A DNA stretch of 41,843 nucleotides, from the IMG/VR virus record IMGVR_UViG_3300044712_000942, positions 1 through 41,843 of that record; one strand, written 5' to 3'. The stretch comes from a virus. Position numbers and translations under genes: made by a program. The notes under the pieces are model-generated. The model saw only the letters and a list, made by a program, of their open reading frames with translations, did no database searches and was not told the DNA's origin. Numbering within the stretch: position 1 is the stretch's first letter; every line of letters starts with the position of its first letter. Positions 32,033 to 39,245 of the stretch are shown in pieces.

Positions 32033-33433
32033 TCACCCGAACGGGTTGTATTCGGTGATCGCGCGCGACGGCGCCTTCGTCGCGCTGGCCGAGCGGCGGA
32101 TCAGCGTGCGGCCCTCGCCGAGGCCGAGCATGCCGTACTGCTGCGCCTCGCAGACGTGCGAGAACATGTTTTTGACCGGCTTGTCCTGGTAGCGCTCGGC
32201 GCCGGCCACCTGGATGCGCGCCATCTGGTAGCCGCCCATCAGGCCCTTGCGCAGCACCTTGCAGTCGGGGTGCACGATGCAGGCGGGCTCGCCGTCGATC
32301 AGCCTGGCGAAGGCGTGGCCGACCGCGTCACGGCGCAGCGTGAAGTCGTTCGTGCTCGCCGGCACGAATGGCAGGCCCTCGGCGCGAAGGATCTGGAAAA
32401 CCGTGTGCTCGTCGGTCTGGGAGCGGTTGTCGCCCGACGGGTCGCCGACGAAGCGCTCGACCTCGAGCTCCGGCACGTGCGCGGCCAGGAACGCGCGCAG
32501 CTCGCCGGCGAAGCGCTTGGCGCCCATGTCCTCGGTCACCAGCTCGTAGCGCCAGCGGATCTGCCCCGAGTGGTGCCGCTGCCCGATCACCGCCGCCGGC
32601 GTGAGCCCGAAGTCGGCGCCGACGACGAGCGGCAGGCGAGCATCGAGCTCGAATTCCTTGCAGTGCATGCCGTCGCGGTACTCCGGCACGACGGGCTTGC
32701 CCTCCTGCACGAAGCCGTAGTCGCCGTGCACGTAGACGCGGATCCAGTCCTCGGTCTTGCCGGCGATCTGCCGCTCGTAATAGCCCGGCGGCAGGTTCGG
32801 CAGGTTCTCCGCCTCCGCCGACAGCCCTGACGGCTGCGCGAAGAACTCAAAGCCGTTCGGCCGGTCCTCCTCCGCCAGGCGAAACCACCAGTGGTCGGTG
32901 TCCGGCGGGTTCGTGTCCATCAGCACGCCGAACCACGACGGCCCGCCGATCCGCGCCGACGGGTAGCGGCCGACGCGTGTCGTGAGCGCGTCAAGCACCG
33001 CCTTGGGCACCTCGCGCGCCTCGTTGATCCACGCGCCGGTGAGCTCGAGCGACAGCAGTTTCGCCACGTCGCCCGGCGAGTCGAGCGCGAGGAACAGCAC
33101 CTCGAGGTCGACGTCGTCGAATCGCAAGTGATGCGTCGGCGGGCCCTGGTCGACCCAGCGGCCGAGGTTCTGCGGGACCAGCCCGTGCCAGGTCTTGATC
33201 GTCGTCGTCTTGAGCTCGGGGTAGGTGTTGCGGATCACGGCCCAGCGGGAGTGGCGCACGCCGTCGGGCGCGATCAGCTGCTCCTTCGCCCGCCGCATGA
33301 TCTCGAAGCAGCAGGCGGTCGACTTGCCGCTGCCGACAGGCCCTCGCAGCCCGCGCACGAAGGCCGAGCTCGCGAAGAACCGGGCGATCGTCGGCGGGAC
33401 GTTGCGGTACTCGAGCGCGAGCCCGTCAGGCAT
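32033..33433 (-). CDS. terL: Terminase large subunit
   Basis: This 466-residue packaging motor has an ATPase domain with Walker A GPVGSGKS (31-38) and a Walker B-like LTGAWINEAREV. The nuclease domain shows Asp in VGADFGLTPA and in FVGDPSGDNR. The start at 33433 overlaps the small subunit by 8 bases; the longer frame upstream lies wholly inside that gene. The enzyme cuts concatemers and pumps DNA through the portal. Whether it packages by headful or uses fixed ends cannot be told from the sequence. Confidence 0.95.
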   Translation of the reverse strand: MPDGLALEYRNVPPTIARFFASSAFVRGLRGPVGSGKSTACCFEIMRRAKEQLIAPDGVRHSRWAVIRNTYPELKTTTIKTWHGLVPQNLGRWVDQGPPTHHLRFDDVDLEVLFLALDSPGDVAKLLSLELTGAWINEAREVPKAVLDALTTRVGRYPSARIGGPSWFGVLMDTNPPDTDHWWFRLAEEDRPNGFEFFAQPSGLSAEAENLPNLPPGYYERQIAGKTEDWIRVYVHGDYGFVQEGKPVVPEYRDGMHCKEFELDARLPLVVGADFGLTPAAVIGQRHHSGQIRWRYELVTEDMGAKRFAGELRAFLAAHVPELEVERFVGDPSGDNRSQTDEHTVFQILRAEGLPFVPASTNDFTLRRDAVGHAFARLIDGEPACIVHPDCKVLRKGLMGGYQMARIQVAGAERYQDKPVKNMFSHVCEAQQYGMLGLGEGRTLIRRSASATKAPSRAITEYNPFG

Positions 33434-33677
33434 CCCGCACGCCCTGGCCGTCGAGCACCACGCGCAACGTGCCGGCCGTGAGCTCCGCCTTGATCTCCTT
33501 CGGCAACGTGCGGCCCACCAGCGCGAGGAACGCCTGCGGGTTCTCCCGTGCCTGCGTCTGCAGGTACTTCTGCCCGCCTGCCGCATCCAGCGCGCCCAGG
33601 ATCATCGCTCGCAGGTCGCCGGTGACCTTGTTCGGCGTGCCCTTCGCCCGGCCTCCTGTTTTGCGCCCCTTGGCCAC
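33426..33677 (-). CDS. Terminase small subunit-like protein
   Basis: This 83-residue protein has a basic N-terminus (AKGRKTGGRAKGTPNKVT) that matches the start of DUF5681-type and small terminase proteins, then a helical part. The gene immediately precedes and overlaps the large subunit. It would recognise viral DNA for packaging. The GTG at 33677 has AGGGG upstream. It is short for a small terminase, so the assignment rests largely on the N-terminal pattern and context. Confidence 0.75.
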   Translation of the reverse strand: MAKGRKTGGRAKGTPNKVTGDLRAMILGALDAAGGQKYLQTQARENPQAFLALVGRTLPKEIKAELTAGTLRVVLDGQGVRDA

Positions 33678-33695
33678 GATCTACACCCCTCTACT

Positions 33696-33998
33696 TTAGT
33701 CGGCCTTGCCGATAAAGGCCGGCCGCTTCGAGCTCGCATTGATGCCGTTGCGAGTCTTCCACGACGACTTCGCGCGGGCCTTTGCTGCCCGATCGGTGCC
33801 GGTGGGCTCGGGCCGCGGCTCCGGCGCCTGGTAATCGACGCCCAGCGTGGCGCAGACGTCGCCGGCGATGCCCTCGGCGAAGTCGTGGTTCAGCTGGTCG
33901 ACGAGCGGTGCGGCGTCGTCGGCGTTCGACAGCGCGATCCGCATGCGCTGCACGAAGTCACCGGCCAGCCTGCGAATCAGGTGCGCGCGAGAGTTCAC
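33696..33998 (-). CDS. Hypothetical protein upstream of terminase
   Basis: The GTG at 33998 has GGAGGG upstream and overlaps the previous stop (GTGA), giving 100 residues. The first 60 residues are helical and acidic; the end is Lys/Arg-rich. A longer frame from 34025 is less likely. No domain is recognised. Confidence 0.6.
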   Translation of the reverse strand: MNSRAHLIRRLAGDFVQRMRIALSNADDAAPLVDQLNHDFAEGIAGDVCATLGVDYQAPEPRPEPTGTDRAAKARAKSSWKTRNGINASSKRPAFIGKAD

Positions 33999-34105
33999 TG
34001 GAAAGCCCTCCAGGCGACGTAGCACAGGACGACCAGCACGGCCGTCGCAGCTGCGCCCAGGATGAACACTGCGCCTTCGAAAAACCGTTGCGACTCTGGA
34101 TCCAT
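33995..34105 (-). CDS. Small single-pass membrane peptide
   Basis: The ATG at 34105, with GGAGG five bases upstream, encodes 36 residues with a membrane helix over about 10-32 (GAVFILGAAATAVLVVLCYV). It begins 15 bases after the T-run of the terminator at 34120-34146, so it is the first gene of the late region. Function is unknown. Confidence 0.6.
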   Translation of the reverse strand: MDPESQRFFEGAVFILGAAATAVLVVLCYVAWRAFQ

Positions 34106-34119
34106 GTCGACCTCCGTCG

Positions 34120-34146
34120 AAAAAAGCCGGGGCTCACAACCCCGGC
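34120..34146 (-). terminator. Intrinsic terminator between left-early and late genes
   Basis: On the - strand, GCCGGGG (34146-34140), a 7-base loop TTGTGAG and CCCCGGC (34132-34126) form a perfect 7-bp GC stem followed by six T residues (34125-34120). This is a textbook rho-independent terminator. It lies after the DUF1064 gene and directly before the first late gene. No obvious sigma-70 promoter lies between it and that gene. Confidence 0.85.
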
Positions 34147-34199
34147 CAGGGACGCTGACCGCGCAGGGAGGTGACACGGCAGCGGGGGGAAACCATCAT
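34134..34199 (-). CDS. 21-codon frame ending in the terminator loop
   Basis: An ATG at 34199 overlaps the DUF1064 stop (TGATGATG) and opens a frame of 21 codons rich in Arg that ends RPWPGL. Its TGA (34136-34134) lies in the loop of the terminator hairpin. A ribosome ending there would cover both arms. It may be a leader peptide that controls read-through into the late genes, or a chance frame, since 22 open codons are common in GC-rich DNA. Confidence 0.3.
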   Translation of the reverse strand: MMVSPRCRVTSLRGQRPWPGL

Positions 34200-34552
34200 C
34201 AGAACTCCTCGACCTGCCAGCCGCCGCCGTGCTTTTTCGCGCGAGCGGTGACGGCAAAGAAACGGAACGGGTACGACGCCGCGGCGACCTTGACCTTCAC
34301 CCGCGCGTCGTCCTCCCAGAAGCCTTTGACCTCGTGCATCTCGAGCACGCCGTCGGAGGCCATCACGGCGAAGTCCGGGGTGTAGAACGTGTTGTCGGCG
34401 AGGCGCAGCTTCACGCCCTCGAACCGGCGCCACGCGATCTCGCCGCCACGCTCACGCAGCTCGAGGTGAGCGTCGTAGGCGGCCTCGGTCTTGTTCATCT
34501 CGCCGGTCTTCAGGCGACCGAGGGCGAAGCGCCTGCGCTGCCCGAAGCTCAT
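34199..34552 (-). CDS. DUF1064-type putative nuclease
   Basis: This 117-residue protein matches DUF1064, a phage family with a PD-(D/E)XK-like core: Glu in MNKTEAAYDAHLE, Asp in FYTPDFAV, and Glu-x-Lys in MHEVKGFWEDDARVK. Related proteins are thought to be small DNA nucleases, possibly junction resolvases. All three core positions are present. It is the last clear gene of the left operon and overlaps its upstream neighbour by 4 bases. Confidence 0.8.
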   Translation of the reverse strand: MSFGQRRRFALGRLKTGEMNKTEAAYDAHLELRERGGEIAWRRFEGVKLRLADNTFYTPDFAVMASDGVLEMHEVKGFWEDDARVKVKVAAASYPFRFFAVTARAKKHGGGWQVEEF

Positions 34553-34869
34553 CGCCGTGCTCCACGTGGAACAGCACGCTCGGCTGCCTTCGCGCTCGGC
34601 CAGGCGGACGGTGCCATGTCGGCGGCGGTGTGGCTGGGCCAGTCGAGCCAGTCGGGGCGGGAGCCGCGGACTGTGACGCCGTGACGTTCGATCCAGATTC
34701 CGTCGTCAGGCACGTCGAACGTTGCACAGATGACGTCCGACGCCCGCTCGGAATTGTTGACTTTGTTGGCTCGCGCGCGGGGGTCGGTAAAGGTTGTCTC
34801 GGTAAAAAGAGGGGGTTGTTGCCTTCCCACTCCCGCACGCGAGACAACATTGTCAACATTCTCAGCCAT
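34549..34869 (-). CDS. Hypothetical left-operon protein
   Basis: This 106-residue protein has an Asn/Val/Arg-rich, probably disordered N-terminus (about 1-45) and a central DDGIWIERHGVTVRGSRPDW segment. Overlaps of 8 and 4 bases with its neighbours support translation. No domain is recognised. Local composition is less GC-rich around 34730-34860. Confidence 0.55.
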   Translation of the reverse strand: MAENVDNVVSRAGVGRQQPPLFTETTFTDPRARANKVNNSERASDVICATFDVPDDGIWIERHGVTVRGSRPDWLDWPSHTAADMAPSAWPSAKAAERAVPRGARR

Positions 34870-36412
34870 CGGCCCTCTCCTGAATCGCTTCGATCACACG
34901 ACGTCTTCGTTCCTTGTGTTCCTCGCCGTATGAACTGAACATTTCATGAATGCGCGGACTGACCTCCCAATGAGTCACGTGGCCCTTCGTGTATTGGCCA
35001 TCCAGTTCGCGCACCCAGCCCATGTCCCCGAGGAACTGCATCGCCTCGTCGCGCAGCCGGTCGTTGTCGGCGTTTCGCCATGCCTTGCACGACTGGGTGA
35101 GGTCACGCCGGAGGATCTGCTTGTGCTCGCCGGCAAGCAGGTATCGGCCCACCGCACGCGCCAGGACGACCGCTGTGTCGTTGCCGAGCAGGTCCGAGTA
35201 CACCGCCAGGGAGTGCCGGAACACCTTGCGCATGAAGCGCGTGGCGAGCTCCACGGTGTCGACCTTCACCGGGACGTCGCCGGGGTGGCGGCCGTCGGTG
35301 AGCGACAGCGCGTGGAAGATCAGCGTGATGCGCGCGAGCATGGCGGCATGCTTGGCGACGTGGCCGGCGAAGGCCTCGCCGTACATCTCGACGTCGAGCG
35401 CGAGCTGCCGCAGCCGGCGGATCTGCGCCTTGAGCTCGTGAGCCGCGTCTGAAGACAGGCTGACGACGCGCACGCCCTGGCGGGGTCCGTACTCGAGGAG
35501 CCGCAGCAGCGTGTTGTGGTAGGCGCCCTCGATCGGCGAGACGTCCGCGTCGCTCGGGTCGTTGCTCGTCGGTGAGATGACGATCGGCATGAACCGCTGC
35601 ATGAGCCCGTCGGCCGGCAGGTTGCGGGCGAGCTTCTGCAGGGCGCCCGGCGTCGTGGCGCTCAGGATCCCGATCCCCCAGTTCGGCACGAAGAACGCGC
35701 CACGCCGTACACGATCGACCTGGTGTGGCCCGCCGTCGTAGGCGCGCAACCACTCGCCCCGGTCCTTGCTGCCGCCGCTACGGTAGGCGTCGTGCGAGCC
35801 CAGCCACGATTCGAACTCCTCGCTGAGGAAGTACACGCCGCGCTCGTTCGCGGAGAGCAACTCGGCGAGCGCCTCGACGGTGGCGTCGGAGGTGTAGAGC
35901 GCGGGTCGCGGCGGCACCTCCACCGGCTCGCCCTTGGCTTCCGCCAGGCGCTTCGCGGCAGCGACGTCGCGCTTCCACGAGTCGAACAGCTCGCGGTGCA
36001 TCTGCTTGATGGGTCCGGTGGCCGCGCCGATGCTCGGCGTCTTCGCGACGCCTGGCGGCCCGATGAGCACGACCCAGAGGCGGGCGCTCTCGTAGTACGA
36101 GCTCGCGGGGTTCACGAGCAGGCGCAGCCCGTCTGACATTGCGGCGCTGGCGGCGCTCACGCACGAGGCGAGCACGCCGTTCAGGTCGAAGCCAGTGGCC
36201 CGGGCCCATTCTGCGGCAAAGCGGCCGATGCACGCCGGCACGTCCTCCGGGAGAAAGCCCGTCGGCGTGACCTTGCGCAGGAAGTCGGCCGGCTCCGGCC
36301 ACTCGAAGCCGCTCGCCGGCTTGGCGACGGCCTCCGACATGGACTTCGCGCGGTCGGCGAGGGTGACGACCTTGGTCGGTCGCATGTCGGTCGGTGGGAT
36401 GACGTCAGGCAT
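34862..36412 (-). CDS. DUF3987 replication ATPase
   Basis: This 516-residue protein of the DUF3987 family, often annotated as phage primase/helicase-like, has Walker A GPPGVAKT (118-125) and a Walker B-like VYFLSEEFE. These are followed by a GIGILSATTPGAL sensor-like stretch. It is the only replication-type protein in the window and so probably drives or loads the phage replication machinery. No primase zinc finger or TOPRIM motif was seen. The ATG at 36412 overlaps the upstream gene by 8 bases; an ATG at 36421 is an alternative. Confidence 0.85.
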   Translation of the reverse strand: MPDVIPPTDMRPTKVVTLADRAKSMSEAVAKPASGFEWPEPADFLRKVTPTGFLPEDVPACIGRFAAEWARATGFDLNGVLASCVSAASAAMSDGLRLLVNPASSYYESARLWVVLIGPPGVAKTPSIGAATGPIKQMHRELFDSWKRDVAAAKRLAEAKGEPVEVPPRPALYTSDATVEALAELLSANERGVYFLSEEFESWLGSHDAYRSGGSKDRGEWLRAYDGGPHQVDRVRRGAFFVPNWGIGILSATTPGALQKLARNLPADGLMQRFMPIVISPTSNDPSDADVSPIEGAYHNTLLRLLEYGPRQGVRVVSLSSDAAHELKAQIRRLRQLALDVEMYGEAFAGHVAKHAAMLARITLIFHALSLTDGRHPGDVPVKVDTVELATRFMRKVFRHSLAVYSDLLGNDTAVVLARAVGRYLLAGEHKQILRRDLTQSCKAWRNADNDRLRDEAMQFLGDMGWVRELDGQYTKGHVTHWEVSPRIHEMFSSYGEEHKERRRRVIEAIQERADG

Positions 36413-36764
36413 TGCGGCCATGCACCACGAGTTCCATCTTCGAGTTGTCGGAGGGGCCGTAGAGCACGGCGACGACGGCGGCACCGCCGCGCTGGATCGC
36501 GACGAGGATGCGAGCCACGTCGTCTTCGGGCAGGTCGGTTGCGATGAGCGCGACGTTGAGGCCGTGCACTGGCCAGAAGTAGTCGTCCGGGCTGTCACCT
36601 GGCGGGAGCACGAGGCCGGGCTCGCCTTCGGAGCGCCAACGCCTGGCGCGCTGCCACGCGCTCGGGCCAGCGCTCACCCAGACGGTCCGCCGCGGGTCGT
36701 CCGCTGGGATCTCGTGGCTGTACGGTGGCAGCCGGCCGAGCTTGCGTTGCGGGCTCTGGCTCAT
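36405..36764 (-). CDS. Hypothetical left-operon protein
   Basis: This 119-residue protein has a Pro/Arg-rich N-terminal half and a C-terminal alpha/beta part (HGLNVALIATDL, ILVAIQRGGAAVVAVLYG). It may be a DUF3987 partner, since it directly precedes and overlaps that gene. I do not recognise its family. Confidence 0.6.
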   Translation of the reverse strand: MSQSPQRKLGRLPPYSHEIPADDPRRTVWVSAGPSAWQRARRWRSEGEPGLVLPPGDSPDDYFWPVHGLNVALIATDLPEDDVARILVAIQRGGAAVVAVLYGPSDNSKMELVVHGRNA

Positions 36765-37009
36765 GTGGTGAGCCCGTAGAGCTTGCGGCCTTCGACGGCA
36801 GCTTCGGCTGCCATCAGCCGGGCGATCTCGACGACGTCGACCTGGGGCGCGAGTGCGAACAGTTCGCGGTCGGTGAGCTCGTGCAACGGACGCGGATCCT
36901 GCCGTAGGGCGATCGGCAGCTCGAGCTCGCGCTCGTAGCTGGCCGCCCAGGTGCGCAGCGAGTCCCGCACGGCGGGCTCGACAAAGAGGCCGAGCTGGTC
37001 GGTGTTCAT
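36761..37009 (-). CDS. Hypothetical left-operon protein
   Basis: This 82-residue, mostly helical protein starts MNTDQLGLFVEPAVRDSL and contains RPLHELTDRELFALAP. It overlaps both neighbours by 4 bases (ATGA). No domain or catalytic motif is recognised. Confidence 0.55.
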   Translation of the reverse strand: MNTDQLGLFVEPAVRDSLRTWAASYERELELPIALRQDPRPLHELTDRELFALAPQVDVVEIARLMAAEAAVEGRKLYGLTT

Positions 37010-37188
37010 GCCGCCCTGCCCTGCCGGCGCAGCTCGTCGCGCCGTGCCTTTAGCTGCAGCAGCCGGGCCCAGGCGATGCGCCGCTGCTCGGGCGTCTTCG
37101 CCGTGGCGTGGGCGAGGCTTGCGACGACGATGGCGTCCTCGAGGTACTCGTCGGGCGGCAGGGGTTGGCTGACGGTCGGGGAATTCAT
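37006..37188 (-). CDS. Small helical protein
   Basis: This 60-residue protein has two probable helices (EYLEDAIVVASLAHATAK and RIAWARLLQLKARRDELR). It is overlapped by 4 bases on each side in the left early operon. No family is recognised. Confidence 0.55.
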   Translation of the reverse strand: MNSPTVSQPLPPDEYLEDAIVVASLAHATAKTPEQRRIAWARLLQLKARRDELRRQGRAA

Positions 37189-37391
37189 GCCGTTTCGTTT
37201 CCCTTGCTGCGCGCGAGGCGAAGCACGACAGTCGCCCTATGGACTTCTTCCTGGGCCCACGCCTGCATCGCCTCGCGGATCACCGCGGACTTGTCCTTGC
37301 CGGTGGCGTGTGCGACGGCGTCGACGACTCGGTTCGTCTCGGCGTCGAGCTTCGAGCGGACGTCGACGAGTTCGTCGCTGGGCTCGGTCAT
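37185..37391 (-). CDS. Ribbon-helix-helix regulator-like protein
   Basis: This 68-residue protein has the arrangement of a small RHH DNA-binding protein: VRSKLDAETNRVVDAVAHA, then a turn and TGKDKSAVIREAMQAWAQEE. It is the second gene of the left operon, behind the Cro/YdaS-like gene. It may control early transcription or phage development. Its target is unknown. Confidence 0.65.
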   Translation of the reverse strand: MTEPSDELVDVRSKLDAETNRVVDAVAHATGKDKSAVIREAMQAWAQEEVHRATVVLRLARSKGNETA

Positions 37392-37594
37392 GCGGCGTTC
37401 GCCGATGACTTGTCGCCACAGCGGGAAAGCCAGAGTTGGTGCAGTTCCAGGGCAGCGTCGCCGCGCGGGGACTTGGTTTCGCCGCGCGATAAATCACTCA
37501 TGGAAGCCGGCGCCAGCCCGATAATTTCGCCGATCTCGGTCAGCGACATACCGAGCTTCACGAGGTCTGCGATCTTGCTTTGCCATGTGTGCAT
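37388..37594 (-). CDS. Cro/YdaS-like HTH protein
   Basis: This 68-residue protein has a helix-turn-helix at about 15-37 (SLTEIGEIIGLAPASMSDL), followed by GETKSPRGDAALEL, a pattern of YdaS-like phage antirepressors and Cro analogues. It is transcribed away from the repressor gene. Its predicted promoter (TTGACC-N18-TAAACT) ends 6 bases before the ATG, so the message is probably leaderless. It is likely the lytic-side regulator of the switch. Confidence 0.8.
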   Translation of the reverse strand: MHTWQSKIADLVKLGMSLTEIGEIIGLAPASMSDLSRGETKSPRGDAALELHQLWLSRCGDKSSANAA

Positions 37595-37600
37595 TCAATG

Positions 37601-37630
37601 AGTTTACGCTTTCCCGTAATTCCCGGTCAA
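37601..37630 (-). promoter_or_regulatory. Left early promoter with internal operator
   Basis: On the - strand TTGACC (37630-37625), an 18-bp spacer and TAAACT (37606-37601) precede the Cro-like gene. The spacer contains TTACGGGAAA, and it matches the right promoter's spacer at 14 of 18 bases. A repressor bound there would block this promoter. Start of transcription is predicted at the gene's own ATG. Confidence 0.7.
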
Positions 37631-37644
37631 CGGTATCCCGTAGG

Positions 37645-37659
37645 CCGTAAAAGTTACGG
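37645..37659. promoter_or_regulatory. Operator palindrome CCGTAA-N3-TTACGG
   Basis: CCGTAAAAGTTACGG is a perfect inverted repeat with 6-bp arms. It lies upstream of the left promoter and just 7 bases before the repressor ATG at 37667, so the repressor probably also regulates itself. The same half-site recurs at 38324 and 38358 and, once, inside the left promoter. Confidence 0.75.
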
Positions 37660-37666
37660 TGCCGAC

Positions 37667-38113
37667 ATGGGAATCGGTCGGCGAATCAAAGAACGTCGCG
37701 AGGAGCTTGGGTTGCGGGTGGCCGATGTCGCCAGGCAGGCCGGACTGAAGCCGACGACGTTATACGACCTCGAGCGCGAGGAGCAGCACTCCACGACGCG
37801 CCTGCACGCGCTTTGCAAGGTACTGGGTCTCAATCCTGAATGGGTAGAAACCGGCAGGGGAACACGTATTGCCGTGAGAGAGAGCCGACGTGAGAATGTG
37901 GTCGAATCCGACCATGTTAAGACGATTCACGGCATGCAGATAACCACGGAAGAGGTTGAGTTTGGGATCGAATGGGGCAAGCTGGACGAGCCCCACCGAT
38001 CATCTATTCGCGAACAAGTGCTCGTTCTGGTGGCGAGCCAGATTCGACGTCGACGGGCCACCAAGGATGTCGATCCGCCACCCGTCCAGCCGCCGCCGAC
38101 CCGCAAGCAGTAG
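37667..38113 (+). CDS. Repressor, HTH without peptidase domain
   Basis: This 148-residue protein has an N-terminal Xre-type helix-turn-helix (about 17-37, VADVARQAGLKPTTLYDLER). The remainder is helical with a Pro-rich tail. The Ser/Lys catalytic pair and cleavage site of LexA-like phage repressors are absent. Induction would therefore need another route, such as an antirepressor. No ribosome site is visible before the ATG, which fits weak or leaderless expression from the operator region. It most likely maintains lysogeny by binding the TTTACGG-type palindromes on both sides. Confidence 0.85.
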   Translation: MGIGRRIKERREELGLRVADVARQAGLKPTTLYDLEREEQHSTTRLHALCKVLGLNPEWVETGRGTRIAVRESRRENVVESDHVKTIHGMQITTEEVEFGIEWGKLDEPHRSSIREQVLVLVASQIRRRRATKDVDPPPVQPPPTRKQ

Positions 38114-38116
38114 CCA

Positions 38117-38296
38117 ATGCAGAAAGCCATGATCCGCCTGGCGCTGATCTGGCTCCTGTGGATCGTTGGCATCGTGCCTTTGGTGGACTGGTTGCTGCCG
38201 ATCAGCCGCGCCAGCGATTTCGGCGAGTACGTATTGATCGGCGCGCTCCTGGCGTATTTCGCCGCGCCGCTTCTTCTCAGCGCCTGGCTCGAGTAG
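38117..38296 (+). CDS. Small two-helix membrane protein beside repressor
   Basis: The ATG at 38117, 3 bases after the repressor stop, encodes 59 residues with two hydrophobic helices (about 7-27 and 39-57). The gene lies between the repressor and the right promoter and is on the repressor's strand, so it is probably expressed in lysogens. Position suggests superinfection exclusion or lysogenic conversion. No family is recognised. Confidence 0.65.
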   Translation: MQKAMIRLALIWLLWIVGIVPLVDWLLPISRASDFGEYVLIGALLAYFAAPLLLSAWLE

Positions 38297-38323
38297 GAAT
38301 CTGAGCACCAGCTCGCGTCCCTG

Positions 38324-38340
38324 CCGTAAATAATTTACGG
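38324..38340. promoter_or_regulatory. Right operator palindrome
   Basis: CCGTAAATAATTTACGG is a perfect inverted repeat around one central base. It lies 7 bp upstream of the right promoter's -35. The rest of the 119-bp gap 38297-38415 holds the right promoter and leader, with no gene. Confidence 0.75.
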
Positions 38341-38347
38341 TATTCCG

Positions 38348-38377
38348 TTGACAGCGGTTTACGGTAAAGCGTAATCT
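38348..38377 (+). promoter_or_regulatory. Right early promoter with internal operator
   Basis: TTGACA (38348-38353), an 18-bp spacer containing the palindrome TTTACGGTAAA (38358-38368), and TAATCT (38372-38377) form a sigma-70-like promoter with a repressor site inside it. The leader to the ATG at 38416 is about 32 bases and carries GGGAGG. It probably drives the whole right operon through the integrase. Confidence 0.75.
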
Positions 38378-38415
38378 GCACCCATCGCCCCGATGCACGG
38401 GGCTGGGAGGCAGAG

Positions 38416-38865
38416 ATGGATTTCCGTGACTACCCCCGCCCGCTCCGGGCCGCGATCGAAGCGATCGTCGACGAGAACACCTCGCTGCACGTCGCGACCG
38501 TGATCGAGGACGACGACGCGCGTCCGTACCTGACCGACGACGTCATGAACGCGTTCTGGGTCGTGCAGCGCGCGAACGACTACGCGCAGCACATCCTCAC
38601 CGAGGCGCTGCAGGACCTCGACGAAGGCGAAGAGGCAACGCTGCACAGCGCGATCGCCACCGGCTGCAATGCCAGCGTCGGCAGGATCATCAGCGGCGCC
38701 CTGCGTGACTACGTGACGCATTGGCTCGCCAAGGAAGCGGAGGCGCATCGCGATGCGCGCGAGGCGGCGGACGAGGGCCAGCCCGCGCTGCGCACCAGCT
38801 TCGGTGCGTGGGTCGACGACCCGGTGATCGGTGACCGTCGGGCGATCGCCCGGGGTGCGCTGTGA
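38416..38865 (+). CDS. Hypothetical first right-operon protein
   Basis: This 149-residue, largely helical and acidic protein is first behind the right promoter, with a strong GGGAGG ribosome site. First-position genes often act on host or phage gene expression, but no domain is recognised. A 4-base overlap links it to the next gene. Confidence 0.6.
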   Translation: MDFRDYPRPLRAAIEAIVDENTSLHVATVIEDDDARPYLTDDVMNAFWVVQRANDYAQHILTEALQDLDEGEEATLHSAIATGCNASVGRIISGALRDYVTHWLAKEAEAHRDAREAADEGQPALRTSFGAWVDDPVIGDRRAIARGAL

Positions 38866-39245
38866 GCCGCGCCCGCGATGTCATGCGCGCCCTGGCGTGG
38901 ATGACGATGGCGCGCGACGAGGCGCTGCGCATCGCCGGCAACAAGAACGCGGACGGCTGCAGCGTCGCATGCGCTGAAGCGATCATCCGCCGGATCGACT
39001 ACGGCCTGCGGGACCTCGAGCTCGCGCTGCAGATCCAGCCCTCCGAGGCCGCGCTCGCCGAAGTCGCCGCCGAGCAGCAGCCGAAGCCCGAGCTGAAGTC
39101 CGGCACCGGATTCGTGTGCGAAGACTGCGGAAACGCGTTCCTGGTGCCGCACTACGACGGCAAGTGGGACCACGACGGCCACCCGCGCTGCGAGAAGTGC
39201 GATCCGCCGACGGAGTTCAACCCGGCCACGGGGGTGACGGCATGA
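38862..39245 (+). CDS. Helical protein with C-terminal zinc ribbon
   Basis: This 127-residue protein has a helical N-terminal part (about 1-70). The C-terminus carries CEDCGNAF and CEKC (about 84-115) with His in between, a probable zinc ribbon. The GTG start at 38862 overlaps the upstream stop. Function is unknown; ribbons of this kind often bind nucleic acid or partners. Confidence 0.6.
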   Translation: MSRARDVMRALAWMTMARDEALRIAGNKNADGCSVACAEAIIRRIDYGLRDLELALQIQPSEAALAEVAAEQQPKPELKSGTGFVCEDCGNAFLVPHYDGKWDHDGHPRCEKCDPPTEFNPATGVTA

